Shown: positions 36,058 to 45,669, numbered from the stretch's first letter. The stretch: 64,000 nt of DNA from Streptomyces fuscichromogenes (GCF_014645815.1 NZ_BMML01000018.1:124001-188000), one strand, 5' to 3'. Made by a program: numbers and translations. Notes: generated by a model not told the origin, from the letters alone.

Positions 36058-37884
36058 TCAGGCCCGGTACAGGGCCTCGACCTCGTTGGCGTAGGCGTTC
36101 TCGATCGCCTTGCGCTTCAGCTTCAACGACGGGGTCAGCAGGCCGTGTTCCTCGGTGAACGGCTGAGCGAGGATACGGAACGTACGGATCGACTCGGCCT
36201 GCGAGACCAGGGTGTTGGCGGCCACCACCGCGCGCCGCACCTCGGTCTCCAGGTCGGCGTCCCGTACCAGCTGGGCCGCCGGCATCTGCGGCTTGCCGCG
36301 CATCTGCAACCAGTGCTCGACGGCCTCCGTGTCCAGGGTGACCAGGGCGGCTATGTAGGGGCGGTCGTTGCCGACCACGATGCACTGGCTGACCAGCGGA
36401 TGGTCCCGGACCCGCTCCTCCAGGACACCGGGGGAGACGCTCTTGCCGCCGGAGGTCACCAGGATCTCCTTCTTGCGGCCGGTGATGGTGAGATAGCCGT
36501 CCTCGTCCAGGGAGCCCAGGTCGCCGGTGGCCAGCCAGCCGTCGTGCAGGGTGGCGTCGGTGGCCTTCTGGTTGTTCAGGTAGCCCTGGAAGACGTTGCC
36601 GCCGTTCAGCCAGATCTCGCCGTCGTCCGCGATGTGCACGGTGGTGCCCGGGATGGCCTGGCCGACTGTGCCGTAGCGGGTGCGCTCGGGCGGGTTCGCG
36701 GTCGCGGCGGCCGTCGACTCGGTGAGGCCGTAGCCCTCGTAGATGTGCACACCCGCCCCGGCGAAGAACAGGCCGAGCCTGCGGTCCATGCCCGAGCCGC
36801 CGGACATCGCGTTGCGGATCCGGCCGCCCATCGCGGTGCGGACCTTGGAGTAGACGAGCTTGTCGAAGAGCTGGTGCTGCATGCGCAGCGACGCCGACGG
36901 ACCGGGCCCGGTGCCCCAGGCCTTCGCCTCGACCGCGTCCGCGTACTTCACCGCGATCTCCACGGCCTTCTCGAAGGGCCCGCCCTTGCCCTCCTTCTCG
37001 GCCTTGCGCCGCGCTGCGTTGAACACCTTCTCGAAGATGTACGGCACGGCCAGGATGAACGTCGGCCGGAACGCGGCCAGGTCGGGCAGCAGCGCGGCCG
37101 CGTGCAGCTGCGGCTGGTGGCCGAAGCGCACCCCGTGCCGGATCGCGGCCACCTCCACCATGCGCCCGAAGACATGTGCCAGCGGCAGGAAGAGCAGGGT
37201 GGAGACCTCCTCGCCCTTCTTCGCGCGGAACACCGACTCCCAGCGGGCCACGACCGTGTCGGCCTCGAACATGAAGTTCCCGTGCGACAGGACACAGCCC
37301 TTGGGGCGGCCCGTGGTGCCCGAGGTGTAGATGATCGTGGCGTTCGAGTCGGGGGTCACCGCCTGCCGGTGCCGGTGCACGACCTCGTCCTCCAGGTGCG
37401 CGCCCGCGTCGTACAGCTCCTGCACCGCGCCCTCGTCCAGCTGCCACAGCTGGCGCAGCTGCGGCAGCCGGTCGATGACGGTGGCGATCGTCATCGCGTG
37501 GTCCTCGTGCTCCACGATCGCGGCCGTGCACTCCGCGTCGTACAGCATCCAGAAGCACTGCTCCGCCGACGAGGTCGGGTAGACCGGCACCACCTGGGCG
37601 CCGATCGTCCACAGCGCGAAGTCGAAGAGGGTCCACTCGTAGCGGGTGCGGGACATGATCGCGACCCGGTCGCCGAACCGGACGCCCCGCGCGAGGAGCC
37701 CCTTGGCGAGGGCGAGGACCTCGTCGCGGAACTCGGCGGAGGTCACGTCACGCCACTGGCCGAGCTCGTCCTTGCGGCCCAGGGCGATGTGCTGCGGGTC
37801 CGTCCGGGCATGCTCGAACACGCAGTCGGCCAGACCGCCGACCGGCGGTGCCGACGCCAACGGCGGGTTGGTGAACTCGCGCAA
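36058..37884 (-). CDS. Long-chain fatty acid-CoA ligase (AMP-forming)
   Basis: This 608-residue enzyme activates fatty acids as acyl-AMP and then acyl-CoA. Motifs: IIYTSGTTGRPKGC (P-loop) near residue 188, YGLTES and GYLTITGRKKEILVTSGGKSVSP. A C-terminal Lys in LKLKRKAIENAY fits the family. The start is TTG. It converges with the dehydrogenase gene, leaving only seven bases between the two stops, where a short palindrome TGACG-GTA-CGTCA includes both stop codons. Confidence 0.92.
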   Translation of the reverse strand: MREFTNPPLASAPPVGGLADCVFEHARTDPQHIALGRKDELGQWRDVTSAEFRDEVLALAKGLLARGVRFGDRVAIMSRTRYEWTLFDFALWTIGAQVVPVYPTSSAEQCFWMLYDAECTAAIVEHEDHAMTIATVIDRLPQLRQLWQLDEGAVQELYDAGAHLEDEVVHRHRQAVTPDSNATIIYTSGTTGRPKGCVLSHGNFMFEADTVVARWESVFRAKKGEEVSTLLFLPLAHVFGRMVEVAAIRHGVRFGHQPQLHAAALLPDLAAFRPTFILAVPYIFEKVFNAARRKAEKEGKGGPFEKAVEIAVKYADAVEAKAWGTGPGPSASLRMQHQLFDKLVYSKVRTAMGGRIRNAMSGGSGMDRRLGLFFAGAGVHIYEGYGLTESTAAATANPPERTRYGTVGQAIPGTTVHIADDGEIWLNGGNVFQGYLNNQKATDATLHDGWLATGDLGSLDEDGYLTITGRKKEILVTSGGKSVSPGVLEERVRDHPLVSQCIVVGNDRPYIAALVTLDTEAVEHWLQMRGKPQMPAAQLVRDADLETEVRRAVVAANTLVSQAESIRTFRILAQPFTEEHGLLTPSLKLKRKAIENAYANEVEALYRA

Positions 37885-38235
37885 ACCCCGCTCCCCGCTC
37901 CTCGCTCCACAGTGACGGTCGTGACGCTCCGCACAGCGCCGTGAAAGCTACCCCACCGGAAGACCGTGCGGGAGGGGGTGCGAAAACGAGCATTGCTCTC
38001 GTATGACCGTGCTCACGTCTGGAAAATACCCCCACATGGGGAACGGCCGGACAGAATTCCTACGGTTCGGTAAGTTCCGGCTCCGTAATCTCCACGGAAT
38101 CTGTACGACCCGATTACGGCCCCCGGCCGGTTACCCACCGGTCAGGTGGGGGGCGCCGCGGCACCCTCTCAGGACTGCGCCGGAGTGGCCGATTCCGTCA
38201 CTCCGTCCGCCGTCCCGCTCCCTAGGATGGCCGCC

Positions 38236-39213
38236 ATGCTGGAGCTGGAATCCGACACGCTCGATCCCCTGGACGTGCAACTGCTCTGCGCGCTGGAGGT
38301 CGACGGCCGCGCCTCCTTCAGCCGGATCGCGGCCGTGCTCGGCGTCTCCGACCAGACGATCGCCCGCCGCTACCGGCGGCTGTGCGCCGAGGCCGGGCTG
38401 CGGGTCGTCGCGGTCCGTGACGCCGAGCGGCTCGGCCACGACCAGTGGATGCTCCGGCTGCGCTGCGCGCCCGACGGCGCCACCGTCATCGCCGACGCGC
38501 TCGCCAGGCGCCCCGACACCGCCTGGATCGGGCTGGCCTCCGGCGGCACGGAGATCGCCTGCATGACCCGGCCGCGCCACCCCGGCGACCACGACGACCT
38601 GCTCCTCGGCAAGCTGCCGCGCACCCCGAGCGTGGTGGAGATCCGCGCGCAGCAACTGCTGCACCGGTTCTACGGGGGACCGGCCGGGTGGGTGCGGAAG
38701 TTCCGGGCGCTGTCCGAGGAGCAGACGGCGGCGCTGCGGCCGCCGCCGGAGGCCCACGGGCCGGCGCGGCTGGAGCCCGAGGACGCGCCGTTGCTCGCCG
38801 CGTTGGAGCGGGACGGGCGGGCGACGTATCCGGAGCTGCAGCGGGCGACCGGGCGGTCCGAGTCGTCGGTGAAGCGGCGGCTGGCCGCGCTGCTCGGTTC
38901 CGGGGCGGTGTACATCGACGTGGAGTACCGGGCCGAGGTGCTGGGGTATCCCAAGGCCGCGCTGCTGTGGATCACGACGGCGCCCTCCGCGATGCACTCC
39001 GTGGGGGCGGCGTTGGCGGGGCATGACGAGGTGGCGTTCGCCGCGGCTACCGCCGGGCCGTCGCATGTCGTGGTGACCGCGGTGCTGCGGGACACCGCTC
39101 ATCTGTACGCGTACCTGAGCGGGCCGGTGGGGCGGCTGGAGGGGGTGCGGCATGTGGAGGCGATGCCGTTTCTGCGGCGGGTGAAGCAGCTGACGTACGC
39201 GGGGTCGTACTGA
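38236..39213 (+). CDS. Lrp/AsnC-family regulator with two AsnC-type DNA-binding domains
   Basis: This 325-residue protein starts at ATG 38236 after CTAGGATGG (an ATG at 38227 is an alternative). Two AsnC-type helix-turn-helix regions are visible: LDPLDVQLLCALEVDGRASF with IAAVLGVSDQTIARRYRRL near residue 12-55, and LLAALERDGRATY with RATGRSESSVKRRLAALLGSG near residue 180-225. Each is followed by ligand-domain-like sequence. Single-chain duplicated Lrp proteins occur in Streptomyces. It diverges from the acyl-CoA ligase gene, which it may regulate. Confidence 0.85.
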   Translation: MLELESDTLDPLDVQLLCALEVDGRASFSRIAAVLGVSDQTIARRYRRLCAEAGLRVVAVRDAERLGHDQWMLRLRCAPDGATVIADALARRPDTAWIGLASGGTEIACMTRPRHPGDHDDLLLGKLPRTPSVVEIRAQQLLHRFYGGPAGWVRKFRALSEEQTAALRPPPEAHGPARLEPEDAPLLAALERDGRATYPELQRATGRSESSVKRRLAALLGSGAVYIDVEYRAEVLGYPKAALLWITTAPSAMHSVGAALAGHDEVAFAAATAGPSHVVVTAVLRDTAHLYAYLSGPVGRLEGVRHVEAMPFLRRVKQLTYAGSY

Positions 39214-39230
39214 CAGTGCGGGTGGGTGGG

Positions 39231-39267
39231 GGCTGGTCGCGCAGTTCCCCGCGCCCCTGTGGGGCGC
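39231..39267 (+). repeat. Dispersed intergenic repeat copy 5 (terminator-like)
   Basis: This copy has the core GGTCGCGCAGTTCCCCGCGC and a GCGCCCC-TGT-GGGGCGC hairpin, 18 bases after the Lrp-type gene stop and just before the 3' end of the LysR gene. Confidence 0.8.
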
Positions 39268-39273
39268 CTCCGG

Positions 39274-40137
39274 TCAACGGCGTCTGAGGTGCGTGCCGCT
39301 CGCCAGGACGGCCGCTGCCAGTGCGTCTGCCGCCGTCTGTGCCGGTGATCGCCTGTTGCCATGTACGAGGACGAAGTCGACCTTGCCCAGTTCCGGCAGG
39401 CCCGCCCGGTCCGGGACGCGGAACAGGCCCGGGGGGATCAGGCCCCTCGAGTGGGCCATCACGCCCAGACCCGCCCTGGCCGCCGCGATCAGGCCGTTGA
39501 GGCTGCCGCTCGTGCAGACGATGCGCCAGTCGCGGCCCTGGTGCTCCAGTGCCTCCAGGGCCAGGGCGCGGGTGATGCCCGGCGGGGGGTAGACGATCAG
39601 CGGTACCGGACGCGCGGGGTCCAGCCGGAGCCGTTCCGCGCCGATCCAGACCAGGTCGTCGTGCCAGACCAGCTCGCCCAGCGGATCCTCGGCGCGCCGC
39701 TTGGCCAGCACCAGGTCCAGCTTCCCGGCGGCCAGCTGCTCGTGCAGGGTGCCCGAGAGCTCCACCGTCAGTTCGAGGTCGACCTCGGGGTGGTCGTAGC
39801 GGAAGCCCTCCAGGATCTCCGGCAGCCGGGTCAGGACGAAGTCCTCCGACGCGCCGAAGCGGAGCCGGCCGCGCACCCGGGTGCCGGTGAAGAAGGCCGC
39901 CGCCTGTTCGTGCACCTCCAGGATCCGGCGGGCGAACCCGAGCATCGCCTCGCCGTCCTCGGTCAGCTCCACGGAGTGCGTGTCGCGGGAGAACAGCTGG
40001 CGGCCGGTCGCGTCCTCCAGCCGGCGCACGTGCTGGCTGACCGTCGACTGGCGCAGCCCGAGGCGGCGGGCGGCCTGGGTGAAGCTGAGCGTCTGGGCCA
40101 CCGCCAGGAAGGTGCGCAGCTGTGCAGGGTCATACAC
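39274..40137 (-). CDS. LysR-family transcriptional regulator
   Basis: This 287-residue protein has the N-terminal winged helix-turn-helix (QLRTFLAVAQTLSFTQAARRLGLRQSTVSQHVRRLE) and a LysR substrate-binding domain (RGRLRFGASEDFVLTRLPEILEGF). It starts at GTG 40137. It is transcribed divergently from a BASS-type transporter, the classic LysR arrangement, so it probably controls that transporter and itself. Confidence 0.93.
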   Translation of the reverse strand: MYDPAQLRTFLAVAQTLSFTQAARRLGLRQSTVSQHVRRLEDATGRQLFSRDTHSVELTEDGEAMLGFARRILEVHEQAAAFFTGTRVRGRLRFGASEDFVLTRLPEILEGFRYDHPEVDLELTVELSGTLHEQLAAGKLDLVLAKRRAEDPLGELVWHDDLVWIGAERLRLDPARPVPLIVYPPPGITRALALEALEHQGRDWRIVCTSGSLNGLIAAARAGLGVMAHSRGLIPPGLFRVPDRAGLPELGKVDFVLVHGNRRSPAQTAADALAAAVLASGTHLRRR

Positions 40138-40148
40138 TCGAACATGTT

Positions 40149-40163
40149 ATCGCGGAACGCGAT
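40149..40163. promoter_or_regulatory. Inverted repeat ATCGCG-GAA-CGCGAT, putative LysR operator
   Basis: Six-base perfect arms with a three-base centre lie 12 bases upstream of the LysR start in the divergent region. Next to it is an 8-base palindrome, AACATGTT (40141-40148). The T-N11-A-like geometry fits LysR binding. Confidence 0.5.
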
Positions 40164-40296
40164 GACAGTCAGAGTGGTATACCGGATTCCCGATCACCTG
40201 TCGGAGGAGGACGATGGAGAGGGCCCTCCCGGCCCCGGCCGGAACCCGGCCGTACCCGCCGGCACGACGCCTTGACCGACCCGCAAGTGGAGCACC

Positions 40297-41346
40297 GTGA
40301 AACGCCTGAGCCGGCCCAGCCGGATGCCGATCGACCCGTATGTCCTGCTGCTGCTCGGGACGGTGGGCGTCGCCGCCCTCATCCCGGCCAGGGGCACGGC
40401 CGCCGACGTGGCCTCCGGCGCCTCCACGGCCGCGATCGCCTTCCTCTTCTTCCTCTACGGCGCCCGCCTGTCCACCCGCGAGGCCGTCGACGGGCTGCGT
40501 CACTGGCGGCTCCACACCTCGGTCCTGGTCTGCACCTTCGTGATCTTCCCGGTGCTCGGCCTGGCGGCCCGAGGTCTGGTGCCGGTCCTGCTCACCCATC
40601 CGCTCTACCAGGGCCTCCTCTTCCTGACCCTGGTCCCCTCCACCATCCAGTCGTCGATCGCCTTCACCTCCATCGCGCGCGGCAACGTGCCCGCCGCGAT
40701 CTGTGCCGGATCCTTCTCCTCGCTGGTCGGCATCGTCCTGACGCCGTTGCTCGCCGCCGCGCTGCTCGGCAACAGCGGGGGCGGGTTCTCCGCCGACTCG
40801 ATCGTGAAGATCGTGCTCCAGCTGCTGGTGCCGTTCGTCGCCGGGCAGCTGTTGCGGCCGTGGATCGGCGGCTTCGTGACCCGGCACAAGAAGATCCTCG
40901 GCCTGGTCGACCGCGGTTCCATCCTGCTCGTCGTCTACACCGCGTTCAGCGAGGGCATGGTCCGGGGCATCTGGCACCAGGTCAGCGCCGTGCGGCTGGC
41001 CGGGCTCCTCGCCGTCGAGGCCGTACTGCTCGCCGTGATGCTCCTGGTGACCTGGTACGGCGCCAAGGCGCTCGGCTTCGGCCGCGGGGACCGCATCGCC
41101 ATCCAGTTCGCCGGGTCGAAGAAGTCCCTCGCCTCCGGACTGCCCATGGCCAGTGTCCTGTTCGGCGCCCATGCCTCGCTGGCCGTGCTGCCGCTGATGC
41201 TCTTCCACCAGATGCAGCTCATGGTGTGCGCGGTCATCGCCAAGCGCCGCGCCCATGACCCCGAGGCCCAGGACCCGGCCGAACCCCCGGCCGCCCGCGC
41301 CGCGGAGTCACGGTCCGCGGTCGGCACCGGCACGCCCCGCCGCTGA
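40297..41346 (+). CDS. BASS-family (SLC10A7-like) solute:sodium symporter
   Basis: This 349-residue membrane protein has about nine or ten hydrophobic segments. Motifs such as FLFFLYGARLS, LVPSTIQSSIAFTSIARGN and GSKKSLASGLPMASVLF are typical of the SBF-like/SLC10A7 group of the bile acid:sodium symporter superfamily. The transported organic anion is unknown. It starts at GTG, and the C-terminus carries a hydrophilic Ala/Pro/Glu-rich tail. Divergent LysR is the likely regulator. Confidence 0.9.
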   Translation: MKRLSRPSRMPIDPYVLLLLGTVGVAALIPARGTAADVASGASTAAIAFLFFLYGARLSTREAVDGLRHWRLHTSVLVCTFVIFPVLGLAARGLVPVLLTHPLYQGLLFLTLVPSTIQSSIAFTSIARGNVPAAICAGSFSSLVGIVLTPLLAAALLGNSGGGFSADSIVKIVLQLLVPFVAGQLLRPWIGGFVTRHKKILGLVDRGSILLVVYTAFSEGMVRGIWHQVSAVRLAGLLAVEAVLLAVMLLVTWYGAKALGFGRGDRIAIQFAGSKKSLASGLPMASVLFGAHASLAVLPLMLFHQMQLMVCAVIAKRRAHDPEAQDPAEPPAARAAESRSAVGTGTPRR

Positions 41347-41438
41347 ACCGGGGCCGACGGCCGCCGAACACGACGGGTTCACGGGCCTGTTGATCCGGAT
41401 TTCCGGTACGGACGGCTCATGGCGGCTAACGTTCCGTC

Positions 41439-41966
41439 ATGACCGCACCCCTGGAGCTCGATCCGGCGCGCACCGCCCTCGTCCTCGTCGACCTGATGGA
41501 CCGCATCGTCGCGCTGCCCCTGGAGCCCCGCAAGGGCACCGAAGTCCTGCACGCCGCCGAGGAGCTGGCCCACTCCTTCCGCGCCGCCGGCGCGCCCGTG
41601 GTGCTCGTCCGCGTCGAACGGCCCTCCCTCGCGGAGCAGCCGCCCGGCAGCGGACTCGTGGCCGGACTCCGGAAGGAAGGGGACGTGGAGATCGTCAAGC
41701 GGACGATCGGCGGCTTCCAGGGCACCGGCCTCGACGCCCGGCTGCGCGGGCTCGGTGTCACCCGGCTGGTGTTCGGCGGCATCGCCACCAACCTCGGCGT
41801 CGAGTCCACCGCCCGCGCCGCCGCCGACCTCGGCTACGACCTGGTCTTCGTCGAGGACGCCATGGCCGCCCTCACCGGACCCGAGCACGAGGCGTCCGTA
41901 CGGCTCGACTTCCCGCGCCTCGGCACGGTCGTGACCACCGCCGACGTCCGCCTCACCCCCGCCTGA
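41439..41966 (+). CDS. Isochorismatase-superfamily protein lacking the nucleophilic cysteine
   Basis: This 175-residue protein has the superfamily Asp (ALVLVDLMDR) and Lys (VEIVKRTIGGFQGTGLD) positions. The sequence after the cis-peptide region reads GGIATNLGVESTARAA, with Gly where cysteine hydrolases have the nucleophilic Cys. True isochorismatases (PhzD/EntB type), which cleave a vinyl ether without Cys, also have Gly there. The reaction remains unknown. It is a monocistronic-looking gene downstream of the transporter. Confidence 0.85.
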   Translation: MTAPLELDPARTALVLVDLMDRIVALPLEPRKGTEVLHAAEELAHSFRAAGAPVVLVRVERPSLAEQPPGSGLVAGLRKEGDVEIVKRTIGGFQGTGLDARLRGLGVTRLVFGGIATNLGVESTARAAADLGYDLVFVEDAMAALTGPEHEASVRLDFPRLGTVVTTADVRLTPA

Positions 41967-42129
41967 CCGGTTCGGGCCGGCGTCCGGCCGTCGCTCCCCG
42001 CCGGTCGCCGCGTGCGTCCGAGGCCGCGGGCGGCATCGGGGCGTCCTGCTCCGGCTGAGGCGGGGCCCCTGCGGCGCAGGGGGCGCTCCCCGCCGTTCGG
42101 GGCCCCGCCGCCGTGCCGCGGGGAACCGG

Positions 42130-42978
42130 TCAGCCCTGGGCGGCCGCGGCCCGCAGAGCGATACGGTCCTCGCCCGCGTACACGTTCATGTTGCTGCCCC
42201 GCAGGAAACCGACCAGGGTCAGCCCGGTCTCCGCCGCCAGGTCCACCGCCAGCGAGGACGGCGCGGAGACCGCCGCGAGCACCGGGAGGCCCGCCATCAC
42301 GGCCTTCTGCGCCAGCTCGAAGGAGGCCCGCCCGGAGACCAGCAGGATCGTCCGGGACAGCGGCAGGTCGCCGTTCTGCAGGGCCCGGCCGACCAGCTTG
42401 TCCACCGCGTTGTGCCGGCCCACGTCCTCACGGACGTCCACCAGCTCGCCGTCCTCCGTGAACAGGGCCGCCGCGTGCAGCCCCCCGGTCCGGTCGAACA
42501 CCCGCTGCGCCGCGCGGAGCCGGTCGGGGAGGCTCGCGAGCAACTCGGGTCCGACCCGGACCGGGGGAGTGTCGGCTATCGGCCAGCGAGCCGTCGTACG
42601 CACCGCGTCGAGGCTCGCCTTGCCGCACAGCCCGCAGGACGAGGAGGTGTAGACGTTGCGCTCCAGGGTGAAGTCGGGGAGCTCGACGCCCGGCGAGGTC
42701 CTGACGTCGACCACGTTGTAGGTGTTGGAGCCGTCGACCGTGGCACCCGCGCAGTAGACGATGTTCTGCAGGTCCTCGGCGGCCGCCAGCACCCCCTCGC
42801 TCACCAGGAAACCGGCCGCCAGCGCGAAGTCGTCACCGGGGGTGCGCATGGTGATGGCCAGAGGTTTCCCGTTGAGCCTGATCTCCAGCGGTTCCTCGGC
42901 GACGAGCGTGTCCGGCCGGGCCGAGACCGCCCCGTCGCGGATGCGGATGACCTTGCGTCGTTCCGTCACTCGTCCCAT
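42130..42978 (-). CDS. fdhD: FdhD, formate dehydrogenase sulfurtransferase
   Basis: This 282-residue protein shows the CGLCGKASLDAV motif with the sulfur-carrying cysteines and the GRHNAVDKLVGRAL motif. FdhD passes sulfur from a cysteine desulfurase to the molybdenum cofactor and is needed for active formate dehydrogenase. It is the last gene of a five-gene minus-strand operon, seven bases after the preceding stop. Confidence 0.95.
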   Translation of the reverse strand: MGRVTERRKVIRIRDGAVSARPDTLVAEEPLEIRLNGKPLAITMRTPGDDFALAAGFLVSEGVLAAAEDLQNIVYCAGATVDGSNTYNVVDVRTSPGVELPDFTLERNVYTSSSCGLCGKASLDAVRTTARWPIADTPPVRVGPELLASLPDRLRAAQRVFDRTGGLHAAALFTEDGELVDVREDVGRHNAVDKLVGRALQNGDLPLSRTILLVSGRASFELAQKAVMAGLPVLAAVSAPSSLAVDLAAETGLTLVGFLRGSNMNVYAGEDRIALRAAAAQG

Positions 42979-42985
42979 GGTCTGA

Positions 42986-43846
42986 TCAGCCCCGGTTCTG
43001 TACGTGCTGGTAGCCGAAACGGCCCTTGATGCAGAGGTTGCCGTGGGTCACCGGGTTGTCGTGCGGCGAGGTGACCCCGACTATCTCATTGTCCTGCACG
43101 TGGAGCGTGAGGGTGCAGCCCACACCGCAGTACGCGCACACGGTGGTCGTCTCCGTCTGCCGCGACTCGTCCCAGGTGCCCGCCGCCCGCATGTCGAACT
43201 CCCGTTTGGGCGACAGTGCCCCGGTGGGACACACCTCCACGCAGTTCCCGCAGTAGACACAGGCCGAGTCGGTCAGCGGGGCGTCGTGCTCGACGGCGAT
43301 CCGGGCGCCGAAGCCGCGCCCGGCGACCGAGATCGCGAAACTGTTCTGCCACTGGTCGCCGCAGGCGTCCACGCACTTGTAGCACAGGATGCACTTTCCG
43401 TAGTCGCGCACGTACAGATCGTTGTCGACCCTGGGCTCCTCGTCCAGCCGGGCCGCGGCGGGGCCGAAACGGTCCGGTTTCGCCTCGTACTCCTTGAGCC
43501 ACCCGGCGACGCGCGGGGTCGTCGACAGGTCCACCGAGGAGGCGAGCAGCTCCAGGACGATCCGGCGGCTGTGCCGGACGCGTTCGCCGCCGGACCGCAC
43601 CACCATCCCCGGCTCGGCCTTCCGGGAGCAGGCGGGCACCAGGGTCCGCGCCCCCTCCACCTCCACCACACACACCCGGCAGGCGTTCTTCGGGCGCAGC
43701 GTGTCGCCCTCGCACAGGGTCGGCACGTCCTTCCCGGCCGCCCGGCAGGCGTCCAGGATCGTCGAGCCCTCCGGCACCCGTGCGACCTCGCCGTCGATCG
43801 TGAACTCCAGCAGTCGGCGCGGGATCCCCAGCGGTGTGACGGTCAT
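42986..43846 (-). CDS. Formate dehydrogenase alpha subunit, iron-sulfur half (split FdsA N-terminus)
   Basis: This 286-residue protein contains a [2Fe-2S] domain (LCEGDTLRPKNACRVCVVE), two ferredoxin-type [4Fe-4S] motifs (CILCYKCVDAC; CVYCGNCVEVCP) and, at the very end, the molybdopterin-oxidoreductase Fe4S4 motif (CAYCGVGCTL...LCIKGRFG). These are the modules that normally form the N-terminus of NAD-linked formate dehydrogenase alpha. The polypeptide stops right after them; the molybdopterin part is a separate gene upstream (45666-47585). Its ATG overlaps the stop of the NuoE/F-like gene. Confidence 0.92.
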   Translation of the reverse strand: MTVTPLGIPRRLLEFTIDGEVARVPEGSTILDACRAAGKDVPTLCEGDTLRPKNACRVCVVEVEGARTLVPACSRKAEPGMVVRSGGERVRHSRRIVLELLASSVDLSTTPRVAGWLKEYEAKPDRFGPAAARLDEEPRVDNDLYVRDYGKCILCYKCVDACGDQWQNSFAISVAGRGFGARIAVEHDAPLTDSACVYCGNCVEVCPTGALSPKREFDMRAAGTWDESRQTETTTVCAYCGVGCTLTLHVQDNEIVGVTSPHDNPVTHGNLCIKGRFGYQHVQNRG

Positions 43847-45669
43847 CGGTACGCCCCCAGACGGTCGATGGCGGATTCCACGGCGTTCCACGCGGTCTGG
43901 CCGAGACCGCAGATCGAGGCGTCCCGCATCGCCCGGCCGACCTCGCGCAGCAGCGCCACGTCCCCGGCCGCGTCGGCGCCGGTGCGGGCGACGATCCGGT
44001 GCAGCGCCTCCTCCTGCCGGACCGTCCCGACCCGGCAGGGCACACACTGCCCGCAGGACTCGTCCCGGAAGAACCTGGCGATCCGGAGCAGGAGTTCGGG
44101 CAGCGGCACGCTGTCGTCGAAGGCCATGACCACGCCCGAGCCGAGCGTGGTACCCGCCTCCCGGGTGCCCTCGAAGGTGAGCGGGATGCCGAGTTCGTCC
44201 GGCCGGACGAAGCCGCCCGCGGCACCGCCGAGCAGGACGGCCCGCAGGTTCTCGCGCACCCCGGCCAGTTGGAGGAGTTCCCCGAGCGTGGCGCCGAACG
44301 GGAGCTCATAGACACCCGGGCGGTCCACACTCCCGGACACGCAGAACAGCTTCGGGCCGGTGGACCGCTCCGTCCCGATCGCCGCGTACGCCGGGGCGCC
44401 CATGGTCAGGATCGGCAGAACGTTGACCAGCGTCTCCACGTTGTTCTCGACCGTCGGCCTGCCGAACAGCCCCTGCTCCACCGGGAACGGCGGCTTCGAG
44501 CGCGGCTCGCCCCGGTACCCCTCGATGGAGTTGAACAGGGCCGTCTCCTCCCCGCAGATGTACGCCCCCGCGCCGCGCCGGATCTCGATGTCGAAGGCGA
44601 AGCCCTGACCGAGGACGTCGGCACCGAGGAAGCCACGCGCGCGGGCCTGCGCCACGGCGTGTTCCATGCGCGCCAGCGCCCGGGGGTACTCGCCGCGCAG
44701 GTACAGATGGCCCCGGTGCGCGCCGATCGCGTACGCCGCGATCGTCATCGCCTCCACCAGGGAGTACGGATCGCCCTCCATGAGCACCCGGTCCTTGAAG
44801 GTGCCCGGCTCCGACTCGTCGGCGTTGCAGACCAGGTGGTGCGGCTGCTCGGGCCGGGACGCCGTGGCCTGCCACTTGCGGCCGGTGGGGAAGGCGGCGC
44901 CACCGCGCCCGACCAGTCCCGAGTCGGTGACCTCGCGGATCACCCCCGCGGGGCCGAGCGCGAAGGCGTGCCGGAGCGCCGTGTACCCGCCGTTCGCCCG
45001 GTAGTCGTCGAGCGAGGCCGGGTCGACCACGCCCACCCGCCGCAACAGGGTCAGACCCTCCTGCCCCGCCTGGGGTACGGCCAGTGCCGGCGGGTCCTCC
45101 TCCGGTGCCGAGTCGGGCGCGGTGGCCGCGAGAAGGGCCGCGGTCACGGTCGCCGGTGCCGCCACCGCCGTACGCACCGGGTCCCCGGCCCGGATCGCGA
45201 GGGCGGCCGGGGCCCGCTCGCACAGGCCCAGACAGGGGCTTCGTTCGACGTGCACCCCGGGGCCGGCGCCCTTCTCCACCCCGGCGCACAGCCCGGCCGC
45301 TCCGGCCGCCGTGCACGCCAGGTCGGTGCAGACGTGCAGGACGGTCGCCGGGCGGGGCTCGACGGAGAACATCGCGTAGAAGGTGGCGACCCCGTAGGCC
45401 TCGGCCGGGGGGACCGTCAGACGGCGGCAGAGATAGCCGAGGGCACCCTCGCTGATCCAGCCGATCCGGTCGTTGACCGCGTGCAGCCCCGGCAGCAGCA
45501 GATCGCGGCGGTCCCGGGCCGCCCGGCCGCCGCGCGCCCAGCGCAGGTCCGCGTCGGTGCGGTCGGCGCCCTCCCAGGAGGACTCCGGAGGGCCCAACAG
45601 GGCGTCCACGGCGGCCCGTTCCTCGTCCGTCGGTTTGCTGTCGCCGAAGTGCAGGTCCACCTGTGTCAC
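43843..45669 (-). CDS. Formate dehydrogenase NAD-reducing subunit, NuoE-NuoF fusion (FdsB-like)
   Basis: This 608-residue protein starts at GTG overlapping the previous stop (GTGA). The N-terminal about 170 residues are NuoE-like with a [2Fe-2S] thioredoxin fold (HVCTDLACTAAG, CLGLCERAP). The rest is NuoF-like with NADH/FMN-binding motifs (GRGGAAFPTGRKW, GAGAYICGEETALFNSIEG) and the [4Fe-4S] motif ESCGQCVPCRVG. It transfers electrons from the formate dehydrogenase iron-sulfur chain to NAD+. It lies between the two genes of the split alpha subunit. Confidence 0.94.
   Translation of the reverse strand: MTQVDLHFGDSKPTDEERAAVDALLGPPESSWEGADRTDADLRWARGGRAARDRRDLLLPGLHAVNDRIGWISEGALGYLCRRLTVPPAEAYGVATFYAMFSVEPRPATVLHVCTDLACTAAGAAGLCAGVEKGAGPGVHVERSPCLGLCERAPAALAIRAGDPVRTAVAAPATVTAALLAATAPDSAPEEDPPALAVPQAGQEGLTLLRRVGVVDPASLDDYRANGGYTALRHAFALGPAGVIREVTDSGLVGRGGAAFPTGRKWQATASRPEQPHHLVCNADESEPGTFKDRVLMEGDPYSLVEAMTIAAYAIGAHRGHLYLRGEYPRALARMEHAVAQARARGFLGADVLGQGFAFDIEIRRGAGAYICGEETALFNSIEGYRGEPRSKPPFPVEQGLFGRPTVENNVETLVNVLPILTMGAPAYAAIGTERSTGPKLFCVSGSVDRPGVYELPFGATLGELLQLAGVRENLRAVLLGGAAGGFVRPDELGIPLTFEGTREAGTTLGSGVVMAFDDSVPLPELLLRIARFFRDESCGQCVPCRVGTVRQEEALHRIVARTGADAAGDVALLREVGRAMRDASICGLGQTAWNAVESAIDRLGAYR

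Noticed and set aside
36048..36060. TGACG-GTA-CGTCA between converging stops as a terminator
   Set aside because: The stem is only five bases and consists largely of the two stop codons; it is too weak to call.
38026..38042. Short palindrome CCCCACATGGGG between the ligase and Lrp genes
   Set aside because: Only four GC base pairs per arm in a GC-rich region; it could easily be chance and was not listed as an operator.
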